A stretch of 64,000 bases of DNA, taken from positions 313,639,933-313,703,932 of the forward strand of contig CM040123.1 in assembly GCA_022559845.1 (NCBI GenBank), in the 5' to 3' direction. Shown one piece after another: positions 22,085 through 32,160 of this stretch. Both the position numbers and the translations under genes were made by a program. Origin of the DNA: Amorphophallus konjac. Taxonomy: Eukaryota; Streptophyta; Magnoliopsida; Alismatales; Araceae. The notes below the pieces were generated by a model. It was not told where the DNA came from and did no database searches. It was given only the letters and a program-made list of their open reading frames with translations. Each line of letters starts with the position of its first letter. Positions within the stretch are counted from its first letter, which is position 1.

Positions 22085-23410
22085 TGTAGATCGGATTAAA
22101 ATCCGCTCTTTAATATAAAAAAAACAATATAATGGTGAAAGCAATAAAATAGCACGAGGTGCTAATGTGGAGAGTGTGTGATCGCCAGAGACACGAGGGT
22201 CTCAAGAGGAGATGAATAAGGGGAAAGTGATCGCAATTACCTAGTGAAGATGGAAACGCGGGATGGTGTGGATTTCCTCCTCCAACTTCAATCGGCCGGC
22301 CGATGAAGTGGGTTTTCTTCAGTTGATTACCTTGTAAAAAAAAGACAATAAAAGACAGACAAAAGAGAGGGGATCAGCCAAGGTGCAGATAGTATCAATC
22401 CAAACTAACACAAAATGATGAAAAAGGCATCAACAACGCACCTCTTTTTTTTGTTTTTTTTTAAACCCCTAGCAGGGAACTAGGGAAAGGATATAAAAAA
22501 TGATGCTTGATGCAATAGAATAACTAACGACCGGGTGATAATGAGGAGATGTTAAGAGGAGATGAACAACGAAACAACAGATAGAACCCTGCTCTCCCTG
22601 ACAAGAGTAAAGGGAAAACCGTGGTGATGCTTAAACGGATGCAGAAAGGATGTAGAAATCAACAACAGGAGGATGGAGAAAATCCAATGCTTCGAACGCC
22701 TTCCTTCTGAATGTTTTTAACGTGCTCGTGGAATGATTAACCTCTTAACCTTTTTCCCGATCGAATGAGATTTTCTTTTATAGCTTCAATCGGATGTGAT
22801 CAAACAAGGAAGTGATAAGAACAGGCAATGAGGCGTCCAGGGAAGGATCAAGATCGAGCAAGAGTCCATGGATGGTAGGGAACTGTGAGGGAAAGATGGA
22901 AAAAGGAAGGACTATGGAGTGAAACATGACTTAAGCAAGGGCGTCTATTTATGAATTGAGGACCTGCACAGAGACGTTTCTTGAAACACGACCTATGAAA
23001 AGCCGTTTCTTCCTGGATTTAATTTTTGGAAATAAAACCTTCTTTGTTTTAGCATCAAGGGAACACGCCTGAGATAACGGCGTTTCTTAAAAAAACACGC
23101 CCTGAGGAAGGACGTTACTCAGAAAATGCTTTTATTTTGAAAATAGATAATTCCAGAAATTAACGGATAATACCAGGAATTGACGCCCTCACCTATGGTC
23201 GTCCCTTCTTTTGAAACGCCCTATGACAGGCCGTTACTTTTTAAAGTAACGCCCTTCTTCAGGTCGTGAATCACGAAAAATGCAGAAAAAATGCATAAAA
23301 TTCACAAAAATAGAAAAACTTCATGTTATAGGAATATTGAAGTCCACTTGGGGCGTTATCATAACGACATGAGATTTGATCAACATAACGTCAATTTTGG
23401 CGTGTCTACA
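22085..23410 (-). repeat. Element 1, 5' LTR (right copy)
   Basis: Same length (1326 bp) and ends as 2341-3666. By eye I count about nine base substitutions plus length changes in a poly(T) run. As the 5' LTR it would drive the genomic RNA leftward. It is followed by the second GGGTC TSD copy at 23411-23415 and then the rest of the LINE. Confidence 0.95.
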
Positions 23411-23448
23411 GGGTCCACCGAAAAAATTCCTGATATCAAACATTTATA

Positions 23449-26400
23449 ATGAATTTCATTATTTGGAATATTAGAGGTATTGGGAATGATGTCTCTATTG
23501 GCAGAGTGAAATTCCTGATTAGATCCCATAACATTGATTGTTTGGTGATTCTGGAACCTAAAATAAATTCTAGCAGAATGGATAATATCTGTAGAAGATT
23601 GGGCATGGACAATGCTATTGCTAATTATGATGGGATGGCTCACATCTGGATCTTTTGGAAAGACCCTCTGAAGTTCTCTGTTATTTGTAGGGATGATCAG
23701 CAGATTACTGTTCTTCAATCTAATTCTGTTGTCCCAAACTTCCATGCAACTTTTGTTTATGCTAAATGCAATGCTTCTGAAAGGCAGTCTCTGTGGGCTT
23801 CTTTACTTAATGTTCATTCTCAAATTAATGGTCCTTGGATGGTAGCTGGTGACTTCAATTGTATTATATGTTCGGATGAGAAGCTTGGTGGCATTTCTCC
23901 CAACTTATCTGCTATGTCAGATTTTAACAACTGCATCTCTGACTGTGCTTTGATTGATGGTGGCTTCACTGGGTCAAAATTCACTTGGCATAACAATCAA
24001 TCCGGTGGCAGAGGTATTTGGGCTCAATTGGACAGAGTTCTCCTTAATGCTTCTTGGATTAATTTTCTACCTATTTCCATTGAGCATCTTTCCAGGGAGG
24101 CTTCTGACCATGCCCCCCTTCTTGTTAAATTGATCTCTCAAGATCGAAAGTTTAGTAGATTCTGTTTTCAGAAAATGTGGCTATTGCATGATCAATTTCT
24201 GGATGCTGTTAGAGACTGCTGGCATTCTAGCCCCATAGCTGCTTCTCCTATGACTTGCCTATTTTTAAAACTGAATGCATTGAAAAAAATGCTTCGGGTC
24301 TGGAACCATCAAACTTTTGGCAATGTTCATATTAATCTGGCTGCTGCAGAGGATGCTGTTCTTAAAGTTGAACATTGCTATGACCTACAACCTTCTAATT
24401 CCAATCTGGCTGCTTTGGAAGAAGCAAAATCTATCCAATCGGACAGGATTCTTCAGCAAGAATATTTTTGGAAACAGAAATCTGGTATTCGATGGCTTCT
24501 GGAGGGAGACAGAAATACCAAGTTTTTCCACATGACTACTTTAGCTAACAGACGCAGACACAATATCACTCAATTGAGAACCTTTGCTGGGAGTCTTACT
24601 TCTAACCATGAAGACATGAAAAAAATTGCCGCTTCACATTTCTTGAATGCTTTCTCCACTCAAGAACATCACATCCATAATGACTTCCTGAACTGTATTC
24701 CCCACCTTGTAAATCAGAATGACAATGATTGTCTATCTGACATTCCTTCTGAAAGTGAAATCCATGATGCTGTGTTCAATCTTTCAGCTGATAGTGCCCC
24801 TGGCCCTGATGGCTTCTCTGGAGCCTTCTTCCAGGAAGCTTGGAGTATCATAGCCCCATTGGTAACCAGTGCTGTGCAAGAAGCTTTTTCTTCCAGGAAC
24901 CCTCTGCCTAGAAGTGTGACAGCCACCTTGATTGCTCTGATTCCTAAAAAATCAGATGCTGTGGAGATTACAGATTATAGGCCAATCAGTTTATGTAACT
25001 TCTTCTACAAGATTATTTCTTCTATTATCAACAAGAGATTGGCTCCTATTCTTCCTAAGATTATTTCTCTTGAGCAATCTGCTTTTGTAAAGGGAAGACA
25101 GATTATTGAAAATATTGCCCTTGCTCAGGAGCTATCTCTGGAATTGGGTAGGAAAACCAGAGGTCACAATGTTATGTTCAAGCTTGATATGGCTAAAGCT
25201 TATGATAGATTGGAATGGGATTTCCTTTATTCTGTCATGCTCAAATTTGGTTTCAGCAGTCATTTCATTAATCTTGTGGACAAGCTGATTAGTTACTGCT
25301 GGTTTTCCATTATGCTCAATGGAGACACAGCTGGCTTCTTTAAATCTACTAGAGGTGTACGTCAGGGAGATCCATTAGCTCCTTCCTTATTTGTTATTGC
25401 TGAAGAAGCTTTGAGCAGGTCTTTAAGAGAAGCATACATAAATGGCCGGATTGAATGGTTCAGAGGATTTCGGAGATGTCCTAATATTTCTCACTTATTA
25501 TTTGCAGATGACACCCTTATTTTCAGCAAGGCAACCACAGCTTCTATCAAAAACCTTCTTGCAGTTCTCCACTCTTATGAGGAAGCCTCTGGTCAATTGA
25601 TTAATGTGAACAAAAGTGGATTCTTAATTCACCCAAAGCAGGCTTTTTCTGTTACTCAGAGAATTCATAACCTTACTGGTTTTTCGAGATTGCATTTCCC
25701 TCACAAATATCTTGGTATTCCTTTGGTTATTGGCAGAACAAAAAAGGTTTTCTTTGCAGGGATTATCACCTCTATTCATAAAAGAATTGCTGGTTGGAAA
25801 GCTAGCTTGCTGTCCCAGGGTGCTAGAATGGTTCTTATAAGGCATGTTCTTTCCTCCTTGCCTATTTGTTCCCTATCTTCAACGTCCTTACATAGTGGAA
25901 TTCACAATATGATTGAGCAAGCATTTGCCAATTTCTTCTGGGGGTCTTCCCCTCTTGGCAAAAAGAGACACTGGAAATCATGGCAGGCAATTTGTAAGCC
26001 TCAATCAAAGGGTGGCCTTGGTATCAGCTCCCTTAGACTCATGGAAACTAGACTTCGGGTAAAAATGTTGTGGAATGCAATTCATTCTAATTCTCTTTGG
26101 GCTACCTTCTTCAGAGCCAAATATTTGCATCATTGCCACATCAGAGATGCCAATTTCAGGAACATGAATGGCTTTGCTAGAAGAAGTTGGTTGAAGGCTA
26201 AGGAGTTTATTCTTCAATATAAGAAGGTCATAATTGGTGATGGATCTAATACAAATTTTTGGCATGATAATTGGATGGGTCAACTTTGCTTAGACACCTT
26301 TGTCCCTGATGCTTTCATTCCTAACCCAAGAGCTACTGTCCGAGATGTCATTCTTAACCCATCCCCTGATGAATCTCATCTGCTGAATTCAATTATTCCT

Positions 26401-27582
26401 AATAGCATACAGCAAGCTATCAGCTCTATGGATTTGAATCAGGAAAGTGATTTGGCTGTATGGAGCTTAACTCCTTCTGGTCAGTGCACAGTAGCTTCAA
26501 CCTACAAAGTTTTGGTCAACAGTCATACTCAGTCTGATATCCCATGGAACCGGATGTGGTCTAATTGGGTTCCTATCAAAATATCGGTTCATATATGGAA
26601 GATTTTGAATAACTGCCTCCCGACTGATGATAATATACAAAGAGTGGGTGTAGCCCTTTGCTCCAAATGCTATTGTTGCAGGCAACCGAAGGCTGAGGAC
26701 CCTAATCACTTATTTCTGCACAGTGATACCGCTAGGCGTGTCTGGTCTGATTTAACAGCAGTGGGTCTATATTTTGAAGGTCAGACTGTTAGGGAATGTG
26801 TTCTGAACTCCTTTTACCATCTTCAACCAGGTTCAGCCTATGGTCTGTTCTGTCTTGCTTCTATTGGCTATGGATTGTGGGAAATTTGGAGGAACAGAAA
26901 CTCTAGCAAGTATGATGATAAAGCTATATCTAATTCAAATCTAACTCATCATATTATTGCCCATGTGAAGAAGATATGCTCGGCTGCTGCTCTCAAGGAA
27001 CCGAAATTTAAAAATCAGGAAGTCTTGAAACAATTAGGAATCAGATTTGAAGATCCCTGCAGACAAAATCTGAAGATTGTGAAATGGTTGTTTCCTCCTT
27101 GGCCTTCTATAAAACTAAATTCTGATGGAGCATGCAAACAATCTAGGGAGTCTGGGGGAGGAGGTATTATCAGGGATTGTAGAGGTAAGGTCATCTTGGC
27201 CTTCTCTCATTTCTATGGACAATCCAACAGCCTTATTGCTAAAGCTCGTGCACTTCTTGATGGCATCAAATATTTGAAGACTGTTGACAACAAGCCTGCT
27301 CTTATTGAATGTGATTCACTCACTCTTGTCCGGATTATCAAGAAAGATTATCAATGCCCCTGGTCCATTCTCAGCTATGTCAGGGATATCTGGAGCCTTT
27401 TATCTGAGCTAGATTCTATCTCTCATATTTTCAGAGAAGGAAACACTGTGGTGGACTTACTTGCTTCTCTAGCTTGCACCAATAAATGTAATTCTTTCTA
27501 TTCTTTAAATGAGCTCCCTTCTATTATAAAAGGTGCTGCTCGGCTGGACTCACTAGGATTGCCTAGTGTTAGAATGATGTAA
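23449..27582 (+). CDS. LINE ORF2 protein: endonuclease, reverse transcriptase, RNase H
   Basis: One open frame of 1377 codons, which nicks target DNA and copies LINE RNA. The N-terminal endonuclease/exonuclease/phosphatase domain begins WNIRGIG, with VAGDFNC and a SDHAPL catalytic segment. The RT has APGPDGFSG, KLDMAKAYDRLEW and the LLFADDT active site. A zf-RVT region follows (VASTYKVLV.. WKILNNCLPT, then a C/H cluster). The C-terminal RNase H has NSDGACK, ECDSLTLV and a final VVDLLASLA. The expected Glu of the A-E-A/x-x-A-L motif is Lys here (AKARAL), so RNase H may be impaired. The ATG overlaps the ORF1 stop as TAATG. Confidence 0.95.
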   Translation: MNFIIWNIRGIGNDVSIGRVKFLIRSHNIDCLVILEPKINSSRMDNICRRLGMDNAIANYDGMAHIWIFWKDPLKFSVICRDDQQITVLQSNSVVPNFHATFVYAKCNASERQSLWASLLNVHSQINGPWMVAGDFNCIICSDEKLGGISPNLSAMSDFNNCISDCALIDGGFTGSKFTWHNNQSGGRGIWAQLDRVLLNASWINFLPISIEHLSREASDHAPLLVKLISQDRKFSRFCFQKMWLLHDQFLDAVRDCWHSSPIAASPMTCLFLKLNALKKMLRVWNHQTFGNVHINLAAAEDAVLKVEHCYDLQPSNSNLAALEEAKSIQSDRILQQEYFWKQKSGIRWLLEGDRNTKFFHMTTLANRRRHNITQLRTFAGSLTSNHEDMKKIAASHFLNAFSTQEHHIHNDFLNCIPHLVNQNDNDCLSDIPSESEIHDAVFNLSADSAPGPDGFSGAFFQEAWSIIAPLVTSAVQEAFSSRNPLPRSVTATLIALIPKKSDAVEITDYRPISLCNFFYKIISSIINKRLAPILPKIISLEQSAFVKGRQIIENIALAQELSLELGRKTRGHNVMFKLDMAKAYDRLEWDFLYSVMLKFGFSSHFINLVDKLISYCWFSIMLNGDTAGFFKSTRGVRQGDPLAPSLFVIAEEALSRSLREAYINGRIEWFRGFRRCPNISHLLFADDTLIFSKATTASIKNLLAVLHSYEEASGQLINVNKSGFLIHPKQAFSVTQRIHNLTGFSRLHFPHKYLGIPLVIGRTKKVFFAGIITSIHKRIAGWKASLLSQGARMVLIRHVLSSLPICSLSSTSLHSGIHNMIEQAFANFFWGSSPLGKKRHWKSWQAICKPQSKGGLGISSLRLMETRLRVKMLWNAIHSNSLWATFFRAKYLHHCHIRDANFRNMNGFARRSWLKAKEFILQYKKVIIGDGSNTNFWHDNWMGQLCLDTFVPDAFIPNPRATVRDVILNPSPDESHLLNSIIPNSIQQAISSMDLNQESDLAVWSLTPSGQCTVASTYKVLVNSHTQSDIPWNRMWSNWVPIKISVHIWKILNNCLPTDDNIQRVGVALCSKCYCCRQPKAEDPNHLFLHSDTARRVWSDLTAVGLYFEGQTVRECVLNSFYHLQPGSAYGLFCLASIGYGLWEIWRNRNSSKYDDKAISNSNLTHHIIAHVKKICSAAALKEPKFKNQEVLKQLGIRFEDPCRQNLKIVKWLFPPWPSIKLNSDGACKQSRESGGGGIIRDCRGKVILAFSHFYGQSNSLIAKARALLDGIKYLKTVDNKPALIECDSLTLVRIIKKDYQCPWSILSYVRDIWSLLSELDSISHIFREGNTVVDLLASLACTNKCNSFYSLNELPSIIKGAARLDSLGLPSVRMM

Positions 27583-27715
27583 TTCTTCAATTTATCAATG
27601 GAATAATACTTGCCTCCTAGTGGCACGATGGTGGAGTGGCTTTCTCCTTACCTCTGGTAAGGGGTGCACTCTCCCATTGATCCCTAGGCTAGGTTTTTTC
27701 TATTAAAAAAAAAAA
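27583..27715 (+). other. LINE 3' UTR and poly(A) tract
   Basis: A short 3' UTR contains a small stem (CCTTACC..GGTAAGG at 27646-27663) and ends in about 11 A residues. Plant L1 3' ends often carry a stem near the tail, which may be read by the RT. It is followed by the right TSD at 27716-27729. Confidence 0.75.
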
Positions 27716-27729
27716 TTGAAGTATGAGTG
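27716..27729. repeat. Right target-site duplication of the LINE
   Basis: TTGAAGTATGAGTG matches 718-731 and directly follows the poly(A) tract. Confidence 0.93.
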
Positions 27730-29180
27730 TTCTTGAGGAAGCCCATGGCTATTCCTCCAAATCTTTAGAAACCCCCCCCCTTCGTCCGTTCCTCTGTGGG
27801 CACGAGGCCCAATTCTATCTCCCTGATCCTCTCTATTTCCCCTTCAATGGAGGATGATCGAAGCCCCGGGTGCATCGGCTTTAAGATGGGGTCGAGTGTG
27901 AGGCTCCATTCGGAGCTTTGATCTTCGTCTAACCACGATTTCACCACCCCCACCTCCGCCAAGGGTGTTGTTAAGATCTGGATGGAGCTCGGCTGCATCG
28001 TACCTATGAAGGGTTCGGGTGGGAGGCCCCAGCCAAGCCTCATCTAGGCCCTAACATCATCCACGTCCACCCTCCTTCCCTTGCCATTCACCCCCACATC
28101 CGCCTTCACAAAAGTTATCCTAGATAGTATTTGCTTGGTTTGATTTAATTTTAAGCATCCCATGTGTGTTACCCATCGTCCTATGTGTTTTCTCCTTGTG
28201 TTTTGACCCCCCAGAATCGTCCACGGGAGCCCCAACGTCGAGGTTCTTCGTTCTGCTGCTGTCTGTGAATGCGCGTAAATGATATAGCGCATTCTTCAGA
28301 ACGTGCGTAATGGGTATAGTGCGACTATGAGCAGAAGGAAGAAGAAGACCCCCCACTTCCGTCCCGCATCATGAAGGCTTTAGACGTTTCATTTTGATTT
28401 AATGTACTTTTCTCGTCTGTCAGAGAAAGTGTCGACTCAAGGAGTCGACACTTTCTTGCCAGTTTGCTGGCTGAACACTTCTGGCTGCATGTGTCGACTC
28501 CATGAGTCGACACTTATAGGCCGGAGGTCTGTTTTTGATGAAAACAGAACCTCTCATGAAAAGTGTCAACCCTATGAGTCGACACTTTCACCCGGGTCCT
28601 ATTTTTATATAGCGGGATAGAATGTGGTGAGAAAAGTGTCGACTCCATGAGTCGACACTTTCTCTGGTTCGTCCGGATCATGATTTCTGGATTATTTTCG
28701 AAATGGCCATTTAGTAACCCATCTTGCGTTGGCTTTTTACCCCAATAGCCTTAGGGTTTCTCCTAGGGATTGGGTGTGGTTTAGAAGGTTTTTAAGAGGG
28801 CTATGTGGTCTTTTGATGCTGCCTTCTTGCTGCTATACATATGCCACGATCTCCATCCGAAGAACCATCCTTGCGCTAATATTGTCTTCATCTCTTGTAG
28901 GGAGAGAGGAAGAGGGCACCGCCCCACCTGGAGGAGGAGGAATAAGAAGAGGAGGACGCCAAGAGCGAGCCATTCACTGCCGAGCTGAAGCAGCTGGGAG
29001 CGAGGTCATCTAACCATTCTCCCTAGGGTGCCTTCGACAAGCATTGAGCAGCTTCCACTCCGCGGATAGATCGTTCGGCGCATCCCATCACTCCTTGGAT
29101 GATATTCACTACAGATTTGAGGGGGATCCTTCTTCTCTCATCTCTATTTGTCCATTTCAGCATAGATAGTCATTTGGGCG
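27730..29180. other. Flank with no supported gene; palindrome series
   Basis: The sequence continues the site into which the LINE inserted. The open frames are short and show no domain I recognise. A series of four GTGTCGACTC palindromes lies at 28425-28665. Bases 28900-29000 are GC-rich and purine-rich without clear coding character. Confidence 0.4.
28425..28665. repeat. Four GTGTCGACTC/GAGTCGACAC palindromes
   Basis: The first has exact 14-nt arms (GAAAGTGTCGACTC at 28425-28438 and its complement at 28442-28455) with a 3-nt loop. Others lie at 28491-28513, 28561-28587 (one arm degraded) and 28631-28664. Spacing is about 65-72 bp and intervening sequences are not obviously related. A TATA-like TTTTTATATAG lies at about 28603-28613, within the series. 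Confidence 0.85.
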
Positions 29181-30064
29181 TTGTTGCGCGGGTTTTTATG
29201 CCGGTTAACCGGGGTGAAGGAAGGAATGCAGTGGGAAAGGAAAAATACAGGAGTTTGATGTATCTCAGGTATCCTCCTTACGGTTGCATGCCTCTCATGG
29301 CGGTACCGGACACTCTCCTTTTACGGAAAGTCGAAAGGGGCGGAACGGCACGGGAATGCCGGGCTAAGGGTTAATCGGACAGGGTGCAGACGTGCCAGTC
29401 GATCTCTCGACAATCACTCATGGAACCAAGGTTTGACCGGGGAAGCGCCATCAGGGTGCGGCACGTGGGCTCAGGGGCTCAGGCGACACGTGGAGAGAAG
29501 GGGTTCCATGGGTGCGAGTGCGTAGGCGATTGCGGGAATCGTGTACAGGACGTCTTTCCCCAACGGCCGCAAGCAACCGGTGTTTATTTACATCGGATTG
29601 AATCCGAATACCTTCGTTCCATGCTGAAGAAAAGTCTGTATATGTGTCTGAAGCCATGGGCGGAGGGCTGGGCGCATTCAGTAGCTAGGGGTACGTGTTA
29701 GACTGAGGGGCGTTCACTGGAGTTGGGGTATCGGGCACGGATGCTAAGTGATGTGGGTAGGAAGCTGGAGGCCCGAATACGGGCGTATGTATTTCACTGG
29801 TTTTACGATGAGCCACATGGGCTTTAAAAATGGGCCGAGGAGGCTGAAGTACAATGGGCGCAAGCCGCGGGACATTTTCGACACGTGAGTCGGCCCTCGG
29901 GTCATTGCGTAACAAAGCGGGTGTCCGCATGTTCTATTGGAACTCTTTACAGAGGAGTTGGTGTAGGTCCGGCTGCCTTGGTGGTCAGAACGGACATGGC
30001 TGGCGCCTGGCTGAGGTCAGACACGGCTCAAGGCGAGCGGTCGGGTCCGGGTCTCGGACGGCCA
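29181..30064 (+). repeat. Repeat X, left copy (truncated by element 2)
   Basis: About 880 bp closely similar to 58328-59207, starting TTGTTGCG in both. Flanks differ on the left, so these are two insertions of one family, perhaps the U3 of an LTR beginning TGTTGCG. The left copy is cut off at 30064 by the element 2 LTR, whereas the right copy continues. Internal open frames are short and I assign no protein. Confidence 0.75.
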
Positions 30065-31404
30065 TGTAGACACGCCAAAATTGACGTTTTGTTGATCAAA
30101 TCTCATGTTATTATATAAATGCCCCAAGTAGACCTCAATATTCCTATAACATGAAGTTTTTCTATTTTTGTGAGTTTTTCTGCATTTTTCCTGTATTTTT
30201 GTGATTCACGACTTGATCAAGGGCGTTAATTTTAAGAGTAACGACCTGTGGTAGGGCGGTTTCAAAGAAAGGACGACCGTATGTGAGGGCGTGAATTCCT
30301 GGTGTTATCCCTTAATTTCTGGGATTATCTATTTTCAAAATAAAAGGCCTTTTATGAGTAACGCCTTCTCTCAGGGCGTGATTTTAATTAACGCCGTTAT
30401 CTCGGGCGTGTTATTTGAGCTTTCAAACAAGGCAAGGTTTCGTTTCCAAAATTAAATCCAGGAAGAAACGCCCTTTCCTAGGTCGTGTTTCAAGAAGACG
30501 TCTTTGTGAAGGTCGTCAATTCATAAAAGACGCCCTGTATTAAGGCGTGTTTTAGTCCAGAGTCCTTCCTTTTTCAATCTTTCCCTCACAGTTCCCTGCT
30601 GTCTTTGGACTCTTGCTCGATCTTGATCCTTCCCTGGATGCCTCATTGCCTGTTCTTATCCTTCCTTGGTTTGATCACATCCGTTTGAGGCATTATAAAT
30701 TAAAAATTTGACCGATCGTGCAAAAGGTTAAGCACCTTCAGTATTCGGCGGATTGAGCGCTCAGAAGTTTTCTTTCATCACGGGCAGAAGCTTTCTTCAT
30801 CCCTTGCTGCCTCTCCTCTCTGCATCCCTCTGAGCTACATCCGGTGCTTCATCCATCACTATTCGGTTTCTTCCCTTTACTGTCGCCAGGGACAGCAGGG
30901 TTCTCAAGATTTCTTCTATTTTGTCTTTATTCACACCATCATCCCTCCTTTATATCTCTATTCCTTGTTCACGTTTTGTTGCATTTTTTTTATCATTCAA
31001 ACTCCCCTTCCCTTAAGTCTTCTTAAGGGGTTTTAAAAGAAAACAAAAAAGAAGGTGCGCATGTTGAGGTCTTTTCATTATTTTTATGTTAGTTTTAGAC
31101 TGATGCTACTGCACTTTGGCTGATCCCTTTTCTTTTACTTGTCTTTGTTGTCTTTTTTTTTTACAAGGTAATCAATCAAGAAAACCCACTTCGTCGGCCG
31201 GCCGATTGGAGTTGGAGGAAGAGATCCACATTTATCCCGCATCACATCTTTCACCAGGTACATGCGATCTTATTTTTTTTTATTGAGGTAAACCCTCTGG
31301 CGATCACAAACTCCTCCTTTTAGCACCTCGTGCTATTTTATTGCTTTCACCATATCTATTACTCTTTTTTTTTATATTTAAGTGGATTTTTAAAGAGATC
31401 TACA
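30065..31404 (+). repeat. Element 2, 5' LTR
   Basis: Starts TGTAGACACG and ends GATCTACA. It aligns with the reverse complement of the element 1 LTR at both ends and in the GGCCGGCC block (31194-31205). U3 holds hairpin modules near 30208, 30241, 30274, 30361, 30391, 30469, 30498 and 30531, then a weak TATA (CATAAAAG near 30522). The primer-site 10-mer recurs at 31298-31307. Confidence 0.88.
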
Positions 31405-31407
31405 AAT

Positions 31408-31425
31408 TGGCGATCACGGTGGGAC
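31408..31425 (+). promoter_or_regulatory. Primer-binding site of element 2
   Basis: TGGCGATCACGGTGGGAC starts three bases after the LTR end. It is identical to the sites of elements 1 and 3, so priming by the same tRNA (probably tRNA-Arg) is inferred. Confidence 0.82.
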
Positions 31426-32160
31426 CACCATTGTTTTTCCTTGATTACCCTTCCCCCTTTGCACCCTCGGTGCAACTCCCTTTGTGCTCCACATAGCACT
31501 TTCCTTTTTGTTTTATCACTTGTGCATCGTGTGCACATCCCCCTCCCCTTATGTGATTGCTAACTTGTTGGTTTTTGAAAAATTCCACTTTCTTATCTCT
31601 CCATCTTTTTTAAAAAAAAATTTTTGGATGCCATGCTTCATATTATGTTGATTGCTATGATTTGTATGGCCATGTGAGTGTTTTACCTTATCTTTCTTTG
31701 GTTTGGCTCATATCATGGTTCATACTTTCTTTTCTTTGTCTTTTGCATTAGGACTTGCATTTAGGCCATTTGGCTTGGGAGACCTCCTCTCTCTATATTA
31801 GGATTTCACACACCCCCTTGGTGAAGGAAGGACCCTCCATTGAGCATTCCGTCTCTTTGGATTGAAAATTCCTAAACCAAGCCTCCATAAGTCCCCGCAC
31901 CCGTGGATTCCCTCACGGACGCCGGGCAGGTTGTACCCTTGAAGTTCCCGAGTTTAGTTGGCCTATACGTGGTGAGAGAGTGTTCCTAGTTGGCATTGAA
32001 GTAATCATATTGAAACTAGGTTCCTCCCTCGTGTGAATCATTCCAAATCATTGTAAAAAATCATTAATTCACCAAGGTTCAAACATAAAAAAAAATCAAG
32101 GTAACCATTCCAACTTGTGTGCTTCTTTGCAAATTGTTTGCACATTAAATTGCTTACATA
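31426..32160 (+). other. Element 2 leader
   Basis: Non-coding leader. The block at 31890-31960 is shared with the leaders of elements 1 and 3. A small GTGCA-type hairpin lies near 31458-31480. No gene seen. Confidence 0.6.

Larger units (their letters stand above)
2341..23410 (-). mobile_element. Element 1: 21 kb Ty3/gypsy Tat-like retrotransposon with antisense cargo genes
   Basis: Two LTRs (2341-3666 and 22085-23410, both 1326 bp, both TG..CA) flank 18.4 kb. Gag and pol run on the minus strand from 20721 down to 12426. The order is gag, protease, G-patch, RT, gypsy RNase H, archaeal-type RNase H, integrase; the extra RNase H and the long post-pol region mark the Tat lineage. Between pol and the 3' LTR (left) lie two plus-strand, intron-containing genes. 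I see about nine substitutions between the LTRs by eye, so insertion was recent. Yet gag-pol carries several stops and frameshifts, so this copy probably moved using proteins supplied in trans. Confidence 0.92.
732..27715 (+). mobile_element. Full-length L1-type LINE split by a 21 kb LTR element
   Basis: The element has a 59 bp 5' UTR, ORF1 (DUF4283-like plus zinc knuckle), ORF2 (endonuclease, reverse transcriptase, RNase H), a short 3' UTR and a poly(A) tract at about 27705-27715. It is flanked by a 14-16 bp TSD, so it is full length rather than 5' truncated. Element 1 (2341-23410) is inserted near the end of ORF1. Without that insertion and one copy of its 5 bp TSD, the LINE would be about 5.9 kb, normal for a plant L1. 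The near-intact ORF2 suggests recent activity. Confidence 0.93.

Noticed and set aside
29384..30069. Frames in repeat X, partly shared with 58520-58900
   Set aside because: The shared frame is open in both copies but short, with no recognised domain and no start conservation; best explained by repeat similarity.
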